Assembly (NCBI RefSeq): GCF_963675165.1
Contig: NC_087383.1
Span: 2,820,979 to 2,884,978, forward strand
DNA length: 64,000 bases
Source of the DNA: Halichondria panicea
Taxonomy: Eukaryota; Porifera; Demospongiae; Suberitida; Halichondriidae
Reading direction: 5' to 3'
Positions 9,845 through 21,153 of the stretch are shown here, in pieces; position 1 is the first letter of the stretch; every line of letters starts with the position of its first letter. The translations under genes and the position numbers were made by a program. The notes beneath the pieces are model-generated. The model did not search any database, was not told where the DNA came from, and was given only the letters and a program-made list of their open reading frames with translations.

Positions 9845-12820
9845 ATGGCCACTAAAGAGCAGAACCAAGGTATAAAGACTGTCATGTTTCCTTTAAAGGA
9901 TAAACCTAATGATTGCTAAAGCATAAAACCCTCATTGGTGATTGCTAACCTTGTGTGCTTGGCATCTATTTTCAGAGCTCACAATTGACGATCTGAAGAC
10001 AGAAATGAAACTGACTGATGAGCAGCTCAATACAGCAATACAGGAACCAGATCTACCCGAGTTAGCAGCATGTTTCGATAACACTGATGACTATCTTGAA
10101 AAGCTGGAGCTGTCGCCTGGACAGAAAACTGACGTCAGCGAAGTGAAGGCTAAAACACGTCTAAACCGCACTCAAGCCGGAATGAAACTTGCCCTAGAAT
10201 ACTGGCAGAACAAGAACCAACTACAAGCCACCTTCCAAGCTCTGCTACTCATCATACTCTCCCTGCTCAAAGGAGCCGTTGCTGTTCAAGTGTGCAAGTA
10301 CTTGTCTGACAAATGTGAGTCTGTCATGTGAGAGTGTGGTCATTGTGGTACCATACGTTGTGGGAGTGATTGCAACCAAATAAGGGACTGTCCACTTAAT
10401 TGCTATTGTTACACATACAATTCTCTATTAACTATCACCAGGAATGGTATATACTCACCTATTGTTTTGTTTCCCCAGACTCCACCACCTCGTGTCCTCC
10501 CTCCCGAGAGAGGGTCCTGCTAAACCACAAGCTGTCCTCGTACAGGGACTACCTACAAAGTCGCTACAGAATGCAAGTATCCACATCAGCCACACAATGG
10601 CCTCCCGTCCCAACAAAGACAATTTTCAAACTAGCCATGATTCAGAAGGAGGAAATACAGAGAGGAAGAATCGACGATGAATTTGTTAGGCTAACAATTA
10701 CGGGGAAAATCGACGATATTTTACTTCAAAAAACTCCGGTTAACTTGACAAACATTTTCTCTGAGATTGGGGATAGGCGAAACTTTGTGTTGATTGAAGG
10801 AGCTCCCGGCTCTGGCAAGAGCACCCTTGCTCTACACATCTGTCAGGAGTGGGCAAAGGGGAAACTGTTCCAAAAGTTCGATATTGCAATCCTCGTGAAA
10901 CTGAGAGATCCACTTGTTAGAGAAGCGAAGACAATTGCTGACGTACTTCCCTGCATTGATACGGCCGTGGCTAACAAGACAGAGGCAGTTATAAAATCAC
11001 TGTATGGCAAAGGTGTACTGTGGGTGCTAGACGGATGGGACGAGCTTCCTTCTGACCTCCCTAGAGACTCAATCATCAACAAACTAATCCGACCAGACAT
11101 GTCACAAAAAGGAGCCCTACACGAATCAGCTGTGATTGTAACATCTCGACCATCATCTTCGGCTGAGCTCCACCCACTAGTGTCGTCCAGGGTGGAGGTG
11201 TTGGGGTTCACTCCACATCAACTAGAACAGTATTTTACCAAGTGTCTGAATGGTGACTCACAAGCTGTGCAGACTCTACTGGAGAGAATTCGAGAGAACC
11301 CAGTGGTAGAAGGTAGCTGCTACCTCCCCCTCAATGCTTCCATTGTCGTTAATTGCTTCCTTTCTGATAACCACTCACTCCCCACATCCAACCACGGGAT
11401 ATTCACATCAGTAGTCCAAAGCTCTCTCAAGAGATACCTCCAGGATAGGTTGGGGAAGACCACTCCTGTGGGAGACATCACATCCCCAGACTCACTGCCC
11501 TCGGAAATCAGAACAGAGACCGTACAAATGTGTCAACTTGCATATCATGGGATCAAAAACAACAAAGCAACATTTACTGACAATGATTTGGCCACTCTTC
11601 GCATTACGAAGGAAATTTCAAACGTTGGACTATTACAAACTGTTCCCAGTATCATTAGCGATGGTCATCTGGTTTACTACTGCTTTCTCCACCTGTCTAT
11701 TCAAGAGCTACTAGCAGCAATCCACATCTCTCTCATGTCTCCCAAGCAACAAATTTCTGTATTCCAGATGCTGTTTGGTAATCCTCGATTCAGTGCAGTC
11801 TTCCAGTTTTATGCTGGTATCACCAAACTGAGAACTAATCGACCAATCCTCAGCTTGCTACCTCGATTCTTGTGTCCAGTTCCAGCCACTGTTTTTGATC
11901 TGGTCAGAAAGGTTGTCAAAACTGAGAAAGAGAAGAAGTATTATGAGTCGAAGCCCCTTTTGTTGTCCCTCATCAATTGTTTGTACGAAGCTGAAGACTC
12001 GCGACTGTGTGTGTTTGTGGCTAATCTTCTTAATCACAATCTAGATCTTGATTACACTACAATGAATCCCATTGACTGCCTCTCTGTTGGATATTTCGTA
12101 TCAGCTTGTTCCAACACCAGTAATGGATTCAGACTTAGCTTCCGAGATTGCTCTATTGGTGACCAAGGCTGCAAATTTCTGGCCCGAGGACTCTCCAAGT
12201 GTCCTAACTCTAATAATGATATTCCTACAGAAGGGATACACATCGCTGAGATTATCGAGAACACTAGTTCAATATCTAAATTGGATTTGTCTTATAATGC
12301 CATTGGTAACAATGGACTTTGCACACTCTGTGAGGCCTTGTCCACTAACACATCATTAAAGACACTGGACCTGTGCAGGTGCTCACTAACAATATCAGAC
12401 GACAATGGAGCTGCCCTCTATCAACTTCTAAATACAAACAATTCCCTCGAACATCTTAATTTGTCTGGTAACACAGTGACTAGCTGTCGTCACATTGCTG
12501 CTGGACTTGCAGTCAATAAGACTCTGAGAACATTGAACATGAATTTCTGTAAACTGACTGATCAGAGTATCGAGGAGCTATCAACTGGACTGATCAACAA
12601 GATTGAAACACTGAACATTTATGGTAATGCCTCAATAACAGAAGATGGAATGAAGACGCTTGCCAGACATCTAACCACCCACTGCTCTGAACTGACATGG
12701 TTGTACATACCCAGACACCTAGAATCCTGTATCAAGACAGTATTCAGGGACACTCACAAAGAGAGGAAGAGAAATGGACTACCCGAGATTTATGTGCGTA
12801 TTAATGTGTTTGATTATTAA
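9845..12820 (+). CDS. Death-NACHT-LRR receptor NLR1, 3 exons, about 901 aa
   Basis: Predicted cytosolic innate immune sensor. Exons 9845-9869, 9976-10314 and 10479-12820 join in frame through GTATAA, GTGAGT and CAG borders. Residues about 8-120 form a Death domain (LTIDDLKTEMKL to TFQALLLIILSLLK). The NACHT domain begins near residue 225 with Walker A GAPGSGKST, Walker B GVLWVLDGWDELP and the sensor-like VIVTSRPSSS. At least seven LRR units follow (for example LDLSYNAIGNNGLCTL). The domain order is that of sponge NLRs, which carry Death or CARD modules. In the intact copies the start is fixed by the MATKEQNQ exon 25 bases long. No signal peptide or membrane segment is seen. No internal stop is seen. 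It faces away from EFR3 and is followed by a 3' AT-rich block shared by all intact copies. Confidence 0.88.
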
Positions 12821-13114
12821 TTGTGCAAGACTCTGAGAACATTGAGCTTGGGTTCCTGTGAACTGACTGATCAGAGTATCGAGGAGCTATCAACTGGACT
12901 GATCAACAAGATTAAAACACTGGAGATATGGGGTGATGACTCAATAACACAAGATGGAATGAAGACGCTTGCCAGACATCTAACCACCCACTGCTCTGAA
13001 CTGACACTATTGTACATACCCGACCACCTAACATCCTGTATCGAGACAGTATTCAGGGACACTAACAAAGAGAGGAAGAGAAATGGACTACCTGAGATTA
13101 ATGTTGTTTATTAA
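12821..13114 (+). pseudogene. duplicated terminal LRR block after NLR1 stop
   Basis: Immediately after the NLR1 stop the sequence repeats the last LRRs (KTLRTLSLGSCELTDQS, SELTLLYIPDHL, then KERKRNGLPE) and ends in its own stop. It has no start, Death or NACHT part of its own. Its variable residues differ from those of NLR1, so it is not a fresh copy of its neighbour. It is either the remains of an adjacent NLR removed by unequal crossing-over, or an alternative 3' cassette. Confidence 0.75.
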
Positions 13115-13255
13115 TTGATTGATTATTAATTGTGTATTCATTAGATTATTAATTTATAATTAATTGATTATTATTAATAATTAATGTTTAGTTATAATTA
13201 TATTATGATTATTGTTGTTATTAATTAATTAATAAATGTTAATTAATTTGTTGTG
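13115..13255. repeat. AT-rich block 3' of NLR1
   Basis: A TTAATTGATTATTAATT-rich tract of about 140 bases. Near-identical tracts follow NLR2 (39405-39570) and NLR3 (51550-51720). It probably contains the 3' UTR; AATAAA occurs within the block. Confidence 0.6.
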
Positions 13256-13740
13256 TTATGCATCTAATCTCTATCATTGGTCAATATAATTATAGCACAT
13301 GTACAGATGGTGACGAGTGAATTCAATGCTTCCTACTGACACGGAGAGCATGTCATGCACTAGCTGTATGTATGTAACTGAATACACTATTGTAATAATG
13401 CTATAATCTCCACCTAGCTAGCCTCCTTCACAGGCTTTCAAGAGAAGTGCGGCATGGGCCGGGATCGAGGCTAATCTCGACATGATTTACTTTGACAACA
13501 ATTATATTATTACTAGGACAATTTACAAAACAGTTAGTGTACAGAAGACTAGAAGTATGTCGGCACATTACATAACAATTACCTAAAAACAAATCAGTTG
13601 GAATTGGTCAATATAGCACAGTAATAATGATGGTTTAAATTCAATGCTCCCTACAGTGTCACAGAGAGCACATGCACTGTACGTATAAAACTGTCAATGA
13701 ATGTAGTGGAAATCCAATTTAACGCTCTGTCGATTTTTGT

Positions 13741-14712
13741 TTATAGGAAGATGAGCAGATTAACGTTCACTTTGGCCCTTCCAAACATCTTCATGATTGC
13801 CAGGCCCTCATATTGCAGCTGAAGGAGGTCCTGTGTGGGGAGAAGAGAGGGCAGTGAAACACTTCAACTAGTATAAGACAAAGAATGCATTTGCAAGACA
13901 AATGAATACATGTACTTACATACACCGTACAAGCATACCAACACTATACCTGACACAAGGCAATAAACTTCTTGAACACTTTACGTACCTACCAAATTAA
14001 TTCTACCTGTACACACCCTCACCTGGAGGACCAGCTCCACCTTCTCTATCTGCCTGACGTGATCTCAAACACAATACTTCCGAATCTGAACCTGGACGAG
14101 TAAGAAATAATGTTCACATAATTATAGCATAACGTTGCACATAAGATCAAAGCCGTAGCAAGCGGTCAGGCTGGTCAGGTTTTGGCCTAACCACTTTAGC
14201 AGCTGGGTAGGTAATGGTCGTAAATATTGTAAGTGATAATGCGCATGCTGTTTTGGTGAGGAAAAGTGATGACCTTTTTCTTAGGAAAAAAATTCACCAC
14301 TGTATGCAAAAGTTCCAATAGTAGAAAAGCAGCTGACCTTTAATCAAGTTGGCCTGACCACTTTAAAGTTGCTTGCTACGCCCCTGCATGAAGATTGGGG
14401 CATAAAAATAAGTTAATAGCCTCACACTGGAGGAATTGTTAAAGTCTAGATTAGTAGTAGAGTCTGAGCTTCAGTCAAACAGTGGACAAAGTACGTACCA
14501 GAGCAATTAATGGCACATGTGATGATGATCATGTTGTTTAATAGAAGTATGCTAGTATAACGGCTACTCAAGTATACGGAGACTCACAGAGTGGGTGGAG
14601 CTGATCTCCATGGACACTGATGTATGGATGATTGGCCTGGTCACGTCAGAGTACTAGTCGATACCCAGCCTTCTGTCCAGGGGGTCCACTGTCGATGCTC
14701 GCAAGAACTCTC
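13741..14712 (-). pseudogene. unrecognised gene C-terminal exons, copy 2
   Basis: Last exon 13741-13830 (DLLQLQYEGL, ends IFL-stop), a shortened middle exon near 14030-14095 (RQIEKVELVLQ; the VDVSKFEVSG part of copy 1 is missing), and an exon ending at 14712 (ASTVDPLDRRL.. then THSV). A 235-base mobile element at 14150-14386 separates the last two. No function is assigned. Confidence 0.45.
14150..14386. mobile_element. MITE with GCCGTAGCAAGC ends, copy 2
   Basis: Imperfect terminal inverted repeats (GCCGTAGCAAGC at the left, GCTTGCTACGCCCC at the right), each followed by a GGTCAGG/CCTGACC segment. The site is empty in tail copy 1 (about 4310) and filled in copies 3, 4 and 5, so the insertion preceded those duplications. 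Confidence 0.7.
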
Positions 14713-14912
14713 TGTGGGGGGTACAATGAGTGTATGTATATTCATACCCTCTGCATGGCAACGAAAATAGCTAAATTGATGTGCAAATTAGATCATACGA
14801 TACTTTAGTAGAAGGTAGAAACACCCATGGCATCATCACATGACCACCATTCTTACATACACACTTTCAACTATTTGACTACAAATTCAGTTTTGGTTAT
14901 CACATTTCTTAC

Positions 14913-16256
14913 CTAAACTTGTTGAAGGCGTCCGAGTGTACGAGTTCATTACTGACAGGGCAGCACTCTCAGCCTCAAACTGTGCAAAGGAACAGGAAAA
15001 ACACGATAAACTCTTAAACCAACAGATATAACCAGACAATAATCATGGAAAGTTAATAATTTTCTGCTGATTTGGCGTTTTTTACCAACAAATAATTATC
15101 TACTAGTTTAATGTACATAGATGCAGTGCATAATGTAGGCCATAATCTGTACAGGTATGCTGTACCATTTTTATCACCTGTTGTTTGTAGCACTCAAATA
15201 TCTACCCCATCGGCACACTGCTCTGCTTCAGCTCCTTACAGTGATCCAGTGCCTTCTTGAGCTCTTCCTCCATCACAAGTCTCTCTTGCACAGCAGACTG
15301 GGTAATAGATTGCATGGTGGTCATGTACACACACAGGTATACAGATACAACCATCACAACATCGTGGTAGTGGTACAGTAGTTATATAATTGCACGTACA
15401 TGTATTAATGAAAGCACCGCGGGTGCTGATGCCTCGGTGGAGGTGCAAAGCTACATAACATAAAGCTACACACATTATCATGATGAATATTTTTGCATTT
15501 TTGCTGCATGCAAACTCAAATTGCATGGTGGTCGATCATGTACACACACACACACAGGTAATACAACCACCATGTGGTAGTGGTACAGCTGTTTGCTCAC
15601 TGCATTACCACAAAACAACAAAATACCATACAATGTTGCTATGCAAACAACATGTGGTCCTAAGCAATGATGGCTTCTAGCACTTGTAGGTACTTTTTGA
15701 GAGTTACAAAAATGGCTAATCTGCGAGACCCTCAAAAATTACCCACTATAAGGTGGCATCAATATTAACTGATACAGTACCCGAAATGCAACTTTTATAT
15801 GGGGAAAAAAAGGACAATAGTCTCTAGACACAATCGGCATCATGTATTGTGTATTTTGCCTAAAGCCATAATCAGTACATACTGTATAGCAGGTCATTTT
15901 CGTGGGATAAAAAATCCGAGACAAAATCGTAGGCGTGGTGCAGCAGTGATTTTGTGTGTAAAAATTCCCTTTGCTTCACTGCATTGCATGCGTTCCGGTC
16001 AACCATGCCTACGTTTTCGTGAGTGATAAATATTCGTCAAGGTTTAGCTTGCCCACGGAAACTCTACCCAGGACGCTATACGTACGGTACGGTATACTGT
16101 ACCACTGTATCACCTGTTTCAAGTACTCTTCCTTCTCACGTTACTTTGTAGCACTCGAATATGTCCACCCCGTCCACTGCTCTGCTCCAACTCCTTACAG
16201 CGATCTAGTGCCTTCTTGAGCTCTTCCTCCATCACAAGTCTCTCTTGCACAGCAGA
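14913..16256 (-). pseudogene. coiled-coil tail exons, copy 2
   Basis: Exon-like blocks: 16114-16256 (SAVQERLVMEEELKKALD, then RCKELEQSS), a second version of the same exon at 15178-15297, and 14913-14979 (FEAESAALSVMNP-like). The heptad-rich EEELKKALDRC segment suggests a coiled coil, fitting a kinesin stalk. In the 15178 version the frame ends soon after LEQSSVPMG, because sequence found in the 16114 version is missing. The tandem presence of two versions shows exon duplication. Confidence 0.5.
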
Positions 16257-16843
16257 CTGGGTAATAGATTGCATGGTGGTCAACTACACACACAGGTATA
16301 CAGATACAACCATCACAACATCGTGGTAGTGGTACAGTAGTAATAAAGGTACAGTAGACTCTCGCTATTCCGACTCTCTGAAGTATGGCCTGAAATGTGG
16401 CCAACTCGCTATTCTGTATACCTGCTGCCCCAAACTAGTAATTTTATACATAATTATACATTTTGGGTGTGGTTTAGCAGAAAAACTGTGTGTGGGGGGA
16501 GTGGTTGGGGTGTACAATGAGAGGTAGGAAGCGGGATGCTCATGAACACTACAATGAAAGTTATAAAAAGGTAAACCGTTTTGTGAGCAAACACAGCTGT
16601 GGGATTACATTGTAATAGAGAGGAAATGATTCATTTATTATCCTCGAGACAAAACCGCAAAATCAGTCATTAATATTCGAGGTAGGTTGATTTTAAGCCG
16701 CGGCTATTTTCTGAAATGCAAACTACCGCGCTCTTCTGGCCAAGTTGCACTGTCCCAAGGGTGGCCGGATTAACAAGAGTCTACTGTACATGTATTAATT
16801 ATACAGTATTCACCGAGTGTATACATGTACATGCTAAACTCAC

Positions 16844-16993
16844 ATCTGCCTTGCTGTTGGCCAGTTCCAATTCTCTCACCAGCTCAGCCATGACACCTGG
16901 GTCCATGATTTGAGACCTCTCGAGCAGCTTCTCCTCCAACTCCCTCAGCAGGTTATCCTCTAGACATTGAATGGTCTCACTCTTCTCCTCAAC
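16844..16993 (-). pseudogene. coiled-coil exon of kinesin tail, copy 2 (frame intact)
   Basis: A 150-base exon with clean borders, encoding VEEKSETIQCLEDNLLRELE and, further on, SQIMDPGVMAELVRELELAN. This is the best-preserved copy of the exon; copies at 6771 and 45518 lack the bases encoding SQIMDP and change frame. It is isolated from a complete motor, so it is listed as part of a pseudogene. Confidence 0.55.
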
Positions 16994-17399
16994 CTGACAA
17001 GGGAACATCAATAAGTTGCTGCCAGGTGGAGAATACTCGACATACAATAGTGACGTGCATGTACACTCAACTACAGAAAATCTGGCAATGAAATTTAACA
17101 GTATTCTCCCACTTTGAGATAAAGGTCAGCTTAAAGTTGGACTGTAGTTAGGTATTAAATAGGCATCTGCTATCAGGGTTGTTGCAATAACTATTATAAA
17201 GAGATAGTAGCGTACGTGTACATACAGCTGCAATAGTAGCGTACGTGTAATCACACAGTACACCATCAGATCAGCTATTCAGAGCATAGATCATACAGTA
17301 TATACATGATCAATTGCTAAATGCTCTGAAATGCAGCTCACTAGCAAAAAAGTAATGCACATCTATTTTGATTAAAGGCCACTGAACTTGTACTGCACA

Positions 17400-17980
17400 T
17401 GTATATCTCTCACCTCTGTGGGTGGTATAGGAACGAGGGAGGCCCTCTGATACTGTCTAGAGGACTGGACTTCTTCTCACTGCCAATCTAGGAGGTATGA
17501 AAACAAAATATGCATTTGGTAAAATCTACTCTCAAACAACATTGCACAATGACCATTCCTCCTCTCACCTCCTGCTCGTTCAGGAACATCATGAACCTTT
17601 GAAGGACTCGTCACATGATCTTGGAGCAAAAAGATACGGACTTGGTTGAGGATTTGAGTGAGGATAAAGTGAGAGAGGAGGTTGTGGGGGGAGGGGCCTC
17701 AGACCAGGGCTGGTGGGACGTAGTGTCACGTGAGAAAAGACTCGGACACATGGTCCTCCGTCTGGACAGCTGCTGTGAGGAGAATGAGAATTGTAAGGCA
17801 CTGGAATTGAACTGTGCACAAGCACGAAATACATGTACTATTTTATTCGCACCACATAACTAACTAAAAATGCTCACCAATAAAACACCACACACCACTT
17901 GGTGTACAACATTTTAACGAATCTAAAAGTATACAAATGAACATCTGCTCCTCTGCTCTTCTATAGACAACCTGCCCAAC
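17400..17980. other. tail-gene intronic sequence and small exon-like blocks
   Basis: Contains GT-AG bordered short blocks around 17415-17490 and 17565-17780 on the minus strand, shared in part with 43930-44030. I could not assign a protein family. Open frames here are short. Confidence 0.3.
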
Positions 17981-18081
17981 CCTCCACATACACACTGGCT
18001 GGATCATGCATAAAGAAAATGGCATCTATTTTCACAGCGTTTGACCATCAGAGAGAATAATCTCACGCCCATATTGCTGAT

Positions 18082-18414
18082 TTGCTTGAAATGCCCACCA
18101 CCATCTTAGCAATGTACCAGCAAAGGGCTTTTGTTGTGAGCATCAATGGTAGGCCATGGCATTCAGTTGCTATTGATGAGTCACATGAAATACAGGTACT
18201 CTCTGATAAGAAGATTTTATGCAATCAGATCTTAATTAGAAATGGGAGGCTCACTATCAAAGCCTATAAGGTGTTAGGTATTCTGAAAATAATTTTCTTC
18301 TACCAACTAGATCAAAACTATAAAGGAAACAATTTTACTTTTCCCTATAGTGAGATCTCAGCTCTCTCAACTCTGGCAATCAATAAGGCTCAAATACATT
18401 TATTCTTAAAGTGA
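18082..18414 (+). mobile_element. fragment of a transposon-type ORF (AIDESHE motif)
   Basis: A 110-codon frame with LLEMPTTILAMYQQ-like and NGRPWHSVAIDESHE segments. The AIDxxHE phrase occurs in multi-copy transposon-associated proteins in sponges and cnidarians, by recollection only. The sequence is absent from copies 1 and 4 of the surrounding tail region, so it is an insertion. The part after the HE motif loses similarity to anything I know. Likely a relic. Confidence 0.4.
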
Positions 18415-18424
18415 TTGAGCTCAC

Positions 18425-19214
18425 CTTTGGTAGCGCTGACTTATCACAGCTGTTGGTCCAATTCTCCAAAACTCTGAGCTTCCCCTCGAGGTGCAACTGC
18501 AAGTGACAGAAGAGAAAATAGCTCCAATAATATTATACAATAATTAGTAGTATAGACACTGAAAGAGCAGATTACCAGGGACATAATTATTGCAGTGCTT
18601 ATAATTATAGCTGCTCAAAGTGGTCATAAAGCTTCAACAGAACAACCAACCTGTATATTAAAATACATGCATGTACCCTGGGAGCAATGCAGACGTCAAT
18701 CAGTCAAGAATTTATTCACAGCTGTAGGCACACACTTGCCCAACCCACTCACCAGAGAGGACACCCTGATAGTAGTGCCATCACTGAGTTCCTCATCTCT
18801 AACCTTGCTTTCAATGGTCAGTTTGAATATTGTGTGTGATCTGGAGTTGTGCTGGGTAGATCCAAATGTCCGGTTCTCTGAGCAGAAGAGATTATACACA
18901 TTACCAGCACATCAGGTGCACAGGCAGCATGCATGTACATGTACACACAAGGCTAAGTCTGAGAGCTCACACTAGGGCAGACCAACAGTGGCTGTAATAA
19001 AGAGGTGACATGCTAACACAGGTTGCTTGAAACGAACCCTATATGGAGACTGGGCCATTAACCTGGCTACAGGGTGATCACATTAGACAGACAGGTTCAC
19101 AAAGGTGCACAAGTGATAGTGACTTACTCTCCCCGATCTCAATGAGACTAGTAAATATCTTGGGGAGGGAAATCGGCTCCTCAGACAACCCAACCAACTT
19201 ATGAGTTAGCCTAG
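18425..19214 (-). pseudogene. kinesin motor exons, copy 2 (recombined)
   Basis: Exons 19128-19214 (LVGLSEEPISLPKIF), 18753-18877 (switch I, frame intact) and 18425-18496 (LHLEGKLRVLENW). The switch II exon is missing. The left flank of the switch I exon matches that of the partial duplicate at 7378, while the right flank matches that of the full exon at 8399. Copy 2 therefore arose by deletion between the two direct repeats seen in copy 1, which removed about 1 kb including DLAGSER. Confidence 0.7.
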
Positions 19215-20025
19215 CTTGCACTAATTTAAAGCCCTATTGATTATTAGTCATAAAAGTGCAACAAAAGCTGTGCTGCCTAGCAGCAGCCATTGTGAACTTT
19301 GACCGCTTTGGAGATACATAATTATGGCAGGAAATGCAACTTCTGTTTCCTATAATTATTTGACCAAAGCTAATTCTCCAGAGGTGCATACTTAATACAC
19401 GGCAATTGGAGAGTGCCAAAACTCAACTCTGCAGTTCAGGTACTGTAAGACCTCTAATTAAGGTGACCCTCCAAATATGTGACACTCTCGAGCTTAGGTA
19501 ATTTTCTGACTTCTACGACAGCTACGTTGACAATTATGTTTTAATGTCGCGTCCTAAAATGAGGTAAATATAGCTGGCCACACCCTAGCATCGGTTTTGG
19601 AAAACACGTTCTAGAAACTGAGGCAAATATAGACTGAGTAGAGCTACCTATAATCAGATACGACATCAGGTTTTTAACATAATGTTCAACCTCCAAAAGA
19701 AGCGACCTCTGGCTTAAAAAGTGTCGCTTTAATTAAAGGTATTTACGGTAATCACATTTCTTACTTGAATACGTCGGATTCATTACTGACAGGGCAGCAT
19801 TCTCAGCCTCAAACTGTGCAAATTAAAAAACAGAAAACATGATCCACGACCTTACAAACCAATTGATGAACCAGACAATAATCTATGGCTAATAAATTGA
19901 CTCACCCTCTTTCCATTGGGAGAATGCTGTAATACTTTAGCAATGAGCCAGGTTTCAAAAAATCATAACCCCATGCACCACATGCACCACATGCACAGTC
20001 TTTGGTGGGTGTGGTAAATGCAAAG

Positions 20026-20074
20026 AAAAGTGGGTGTATATCAGTATTTGGCATCTGAGATACACCCACTTTTT
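20026..20074. promoter_or_regulatory. hairpin upstream of NLR remnant at 20169
   Basis: Degenerate copy of the GTGGGTGTAT/ATACACCCAC hairpin found upstream of the intact NLRs. Confidence 0.5.
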
Positions 20075-20168
20075 TTGCAAAAACAAAACACAATATATTT
20101 CAGAGTCTGAGATAGAGAGCTAACTCTTCAATCTATGCTGCAAGGCACAGATTTATATATTTACTGGA

Positions 20169-20951
20169 ATGGCTACTAAAGAGCAGAACCAAGGTATAAA
20201 GAGTGTCATGTTTCCTATAAAGAATAAACCCAATGGAACTCACCTATTGTTTTGTTTCCCCAGACTCCACCACCTCGTGTCCTCCCTCCCGAGAGAGGGT
20301 CCTGCTGAGCCACAAGCTGTCCTCGTACAGGGACTACCTACAAAGTCGCTACAGAGAACCAGACTCCACATCAGTCACACAATGGCCTCCCGTCTCAACA
20401 AAAACAATTTTCAAACTGGCCATGATTCAGAAGGAGAAAATACAGAGAGGCAGAATTGACGATGAATTTTTTAGACTATCAATCACAGGAAAAATTGACG
20501 ATATTTTACTTCAAAAAACTCCGGTTGACTTGATAAACATTTTCTCTGAGATTAGAGATAGACGAAACTTTGTGTTGATTGAAGGAGCTCCCGGCTCTGG
20601 CAAGAGCACCCTTGCTCTACACATCTGTCAGGACTGGGCAAAGGGGAAACTGTTCCAAGAGCTCGATATTGCAATCCTCGTGAAACTAAGAGATCCCCTC
20701 GTTAGAGAAGCCATTACAATTCCTGACATACTTCCCTGCATTGATACGGCCGAATAACAGAAGATGGAATGAAGACGCTTGCCAGACATCTAACCACCCA
20801 CTGCTCTGAACTGACACGATTGTACATACCCAGACACCTAAGATCCTGTATCGAGACAGTATTCAGGGACGCTAACAAAGAAAGGAAGAGAAATGGACTA
20901 CCTGAGATTAATGTGTATGCATTTAATCTCGACCATTGCATGTACTTTTGA
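20169..20951 (+). pseudogene. internally deleted NLR (truncated NACHT joined to last LRR)
   Basis: Exon 1 (20169-20193) is followed within 71 bases by the NACHT exon (from 20264); the whole Death exon and most of the introns are gone. The NACHT part is normal through Walker A (GAPGSGKST) up to LPCIDTAE, then stops at 20755-20757, where it is joined to the final LRR (GMKTLARHLTTHCSELTRL, to KERKRNGLPE). Walker B and nearly all LRRs are deleted. Two separate deletions are needed. The product, if any, would be a Death-less P-loop fragment. Confidence 0.85.
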
Positions 20952-20997
20952 CAACTATTATATTTTATTCTACAATAACATAATTATTACACGTAAA

Positions 20998-21056
20998 ACC
21001 ATAGATGATACAGTACTGACGTGGATGTGAAACGTCAGTACTGTATCATCTATGGT
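20998..21056. repeat. perfect 25-bp inverted repeat
   Basis: ACCATAGATGATACAGTACT... forms 25 perfectly paired bases with a 9-base loop (21023-21031), between two NLR remnants. No second copy was noticed in the window. Confidence 0.85.
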
Positions 21057-21153
21057 ATCTGTATGTCACCTGTTAACCACATTTAATCCTTCTGATTAAA
21101 TTCCGTTATATTTCTGAGAGAGCTAGCTGCAAGGCACAGATTTATTTGCTGGA

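Noticed and set aside
12072-12359. Alternative plus frame in NLR1 (MTASLLDISYQL)
   Set aside because: Out-of-frame shadow inside the LRR coding exon.
12520-12560. A true diversity-generating retroelement with template repeat
   Set aside because: No reverse transcriptase or template copy seen in the window, and other LRRs show third-base changes. Kept only as a pattern to test.
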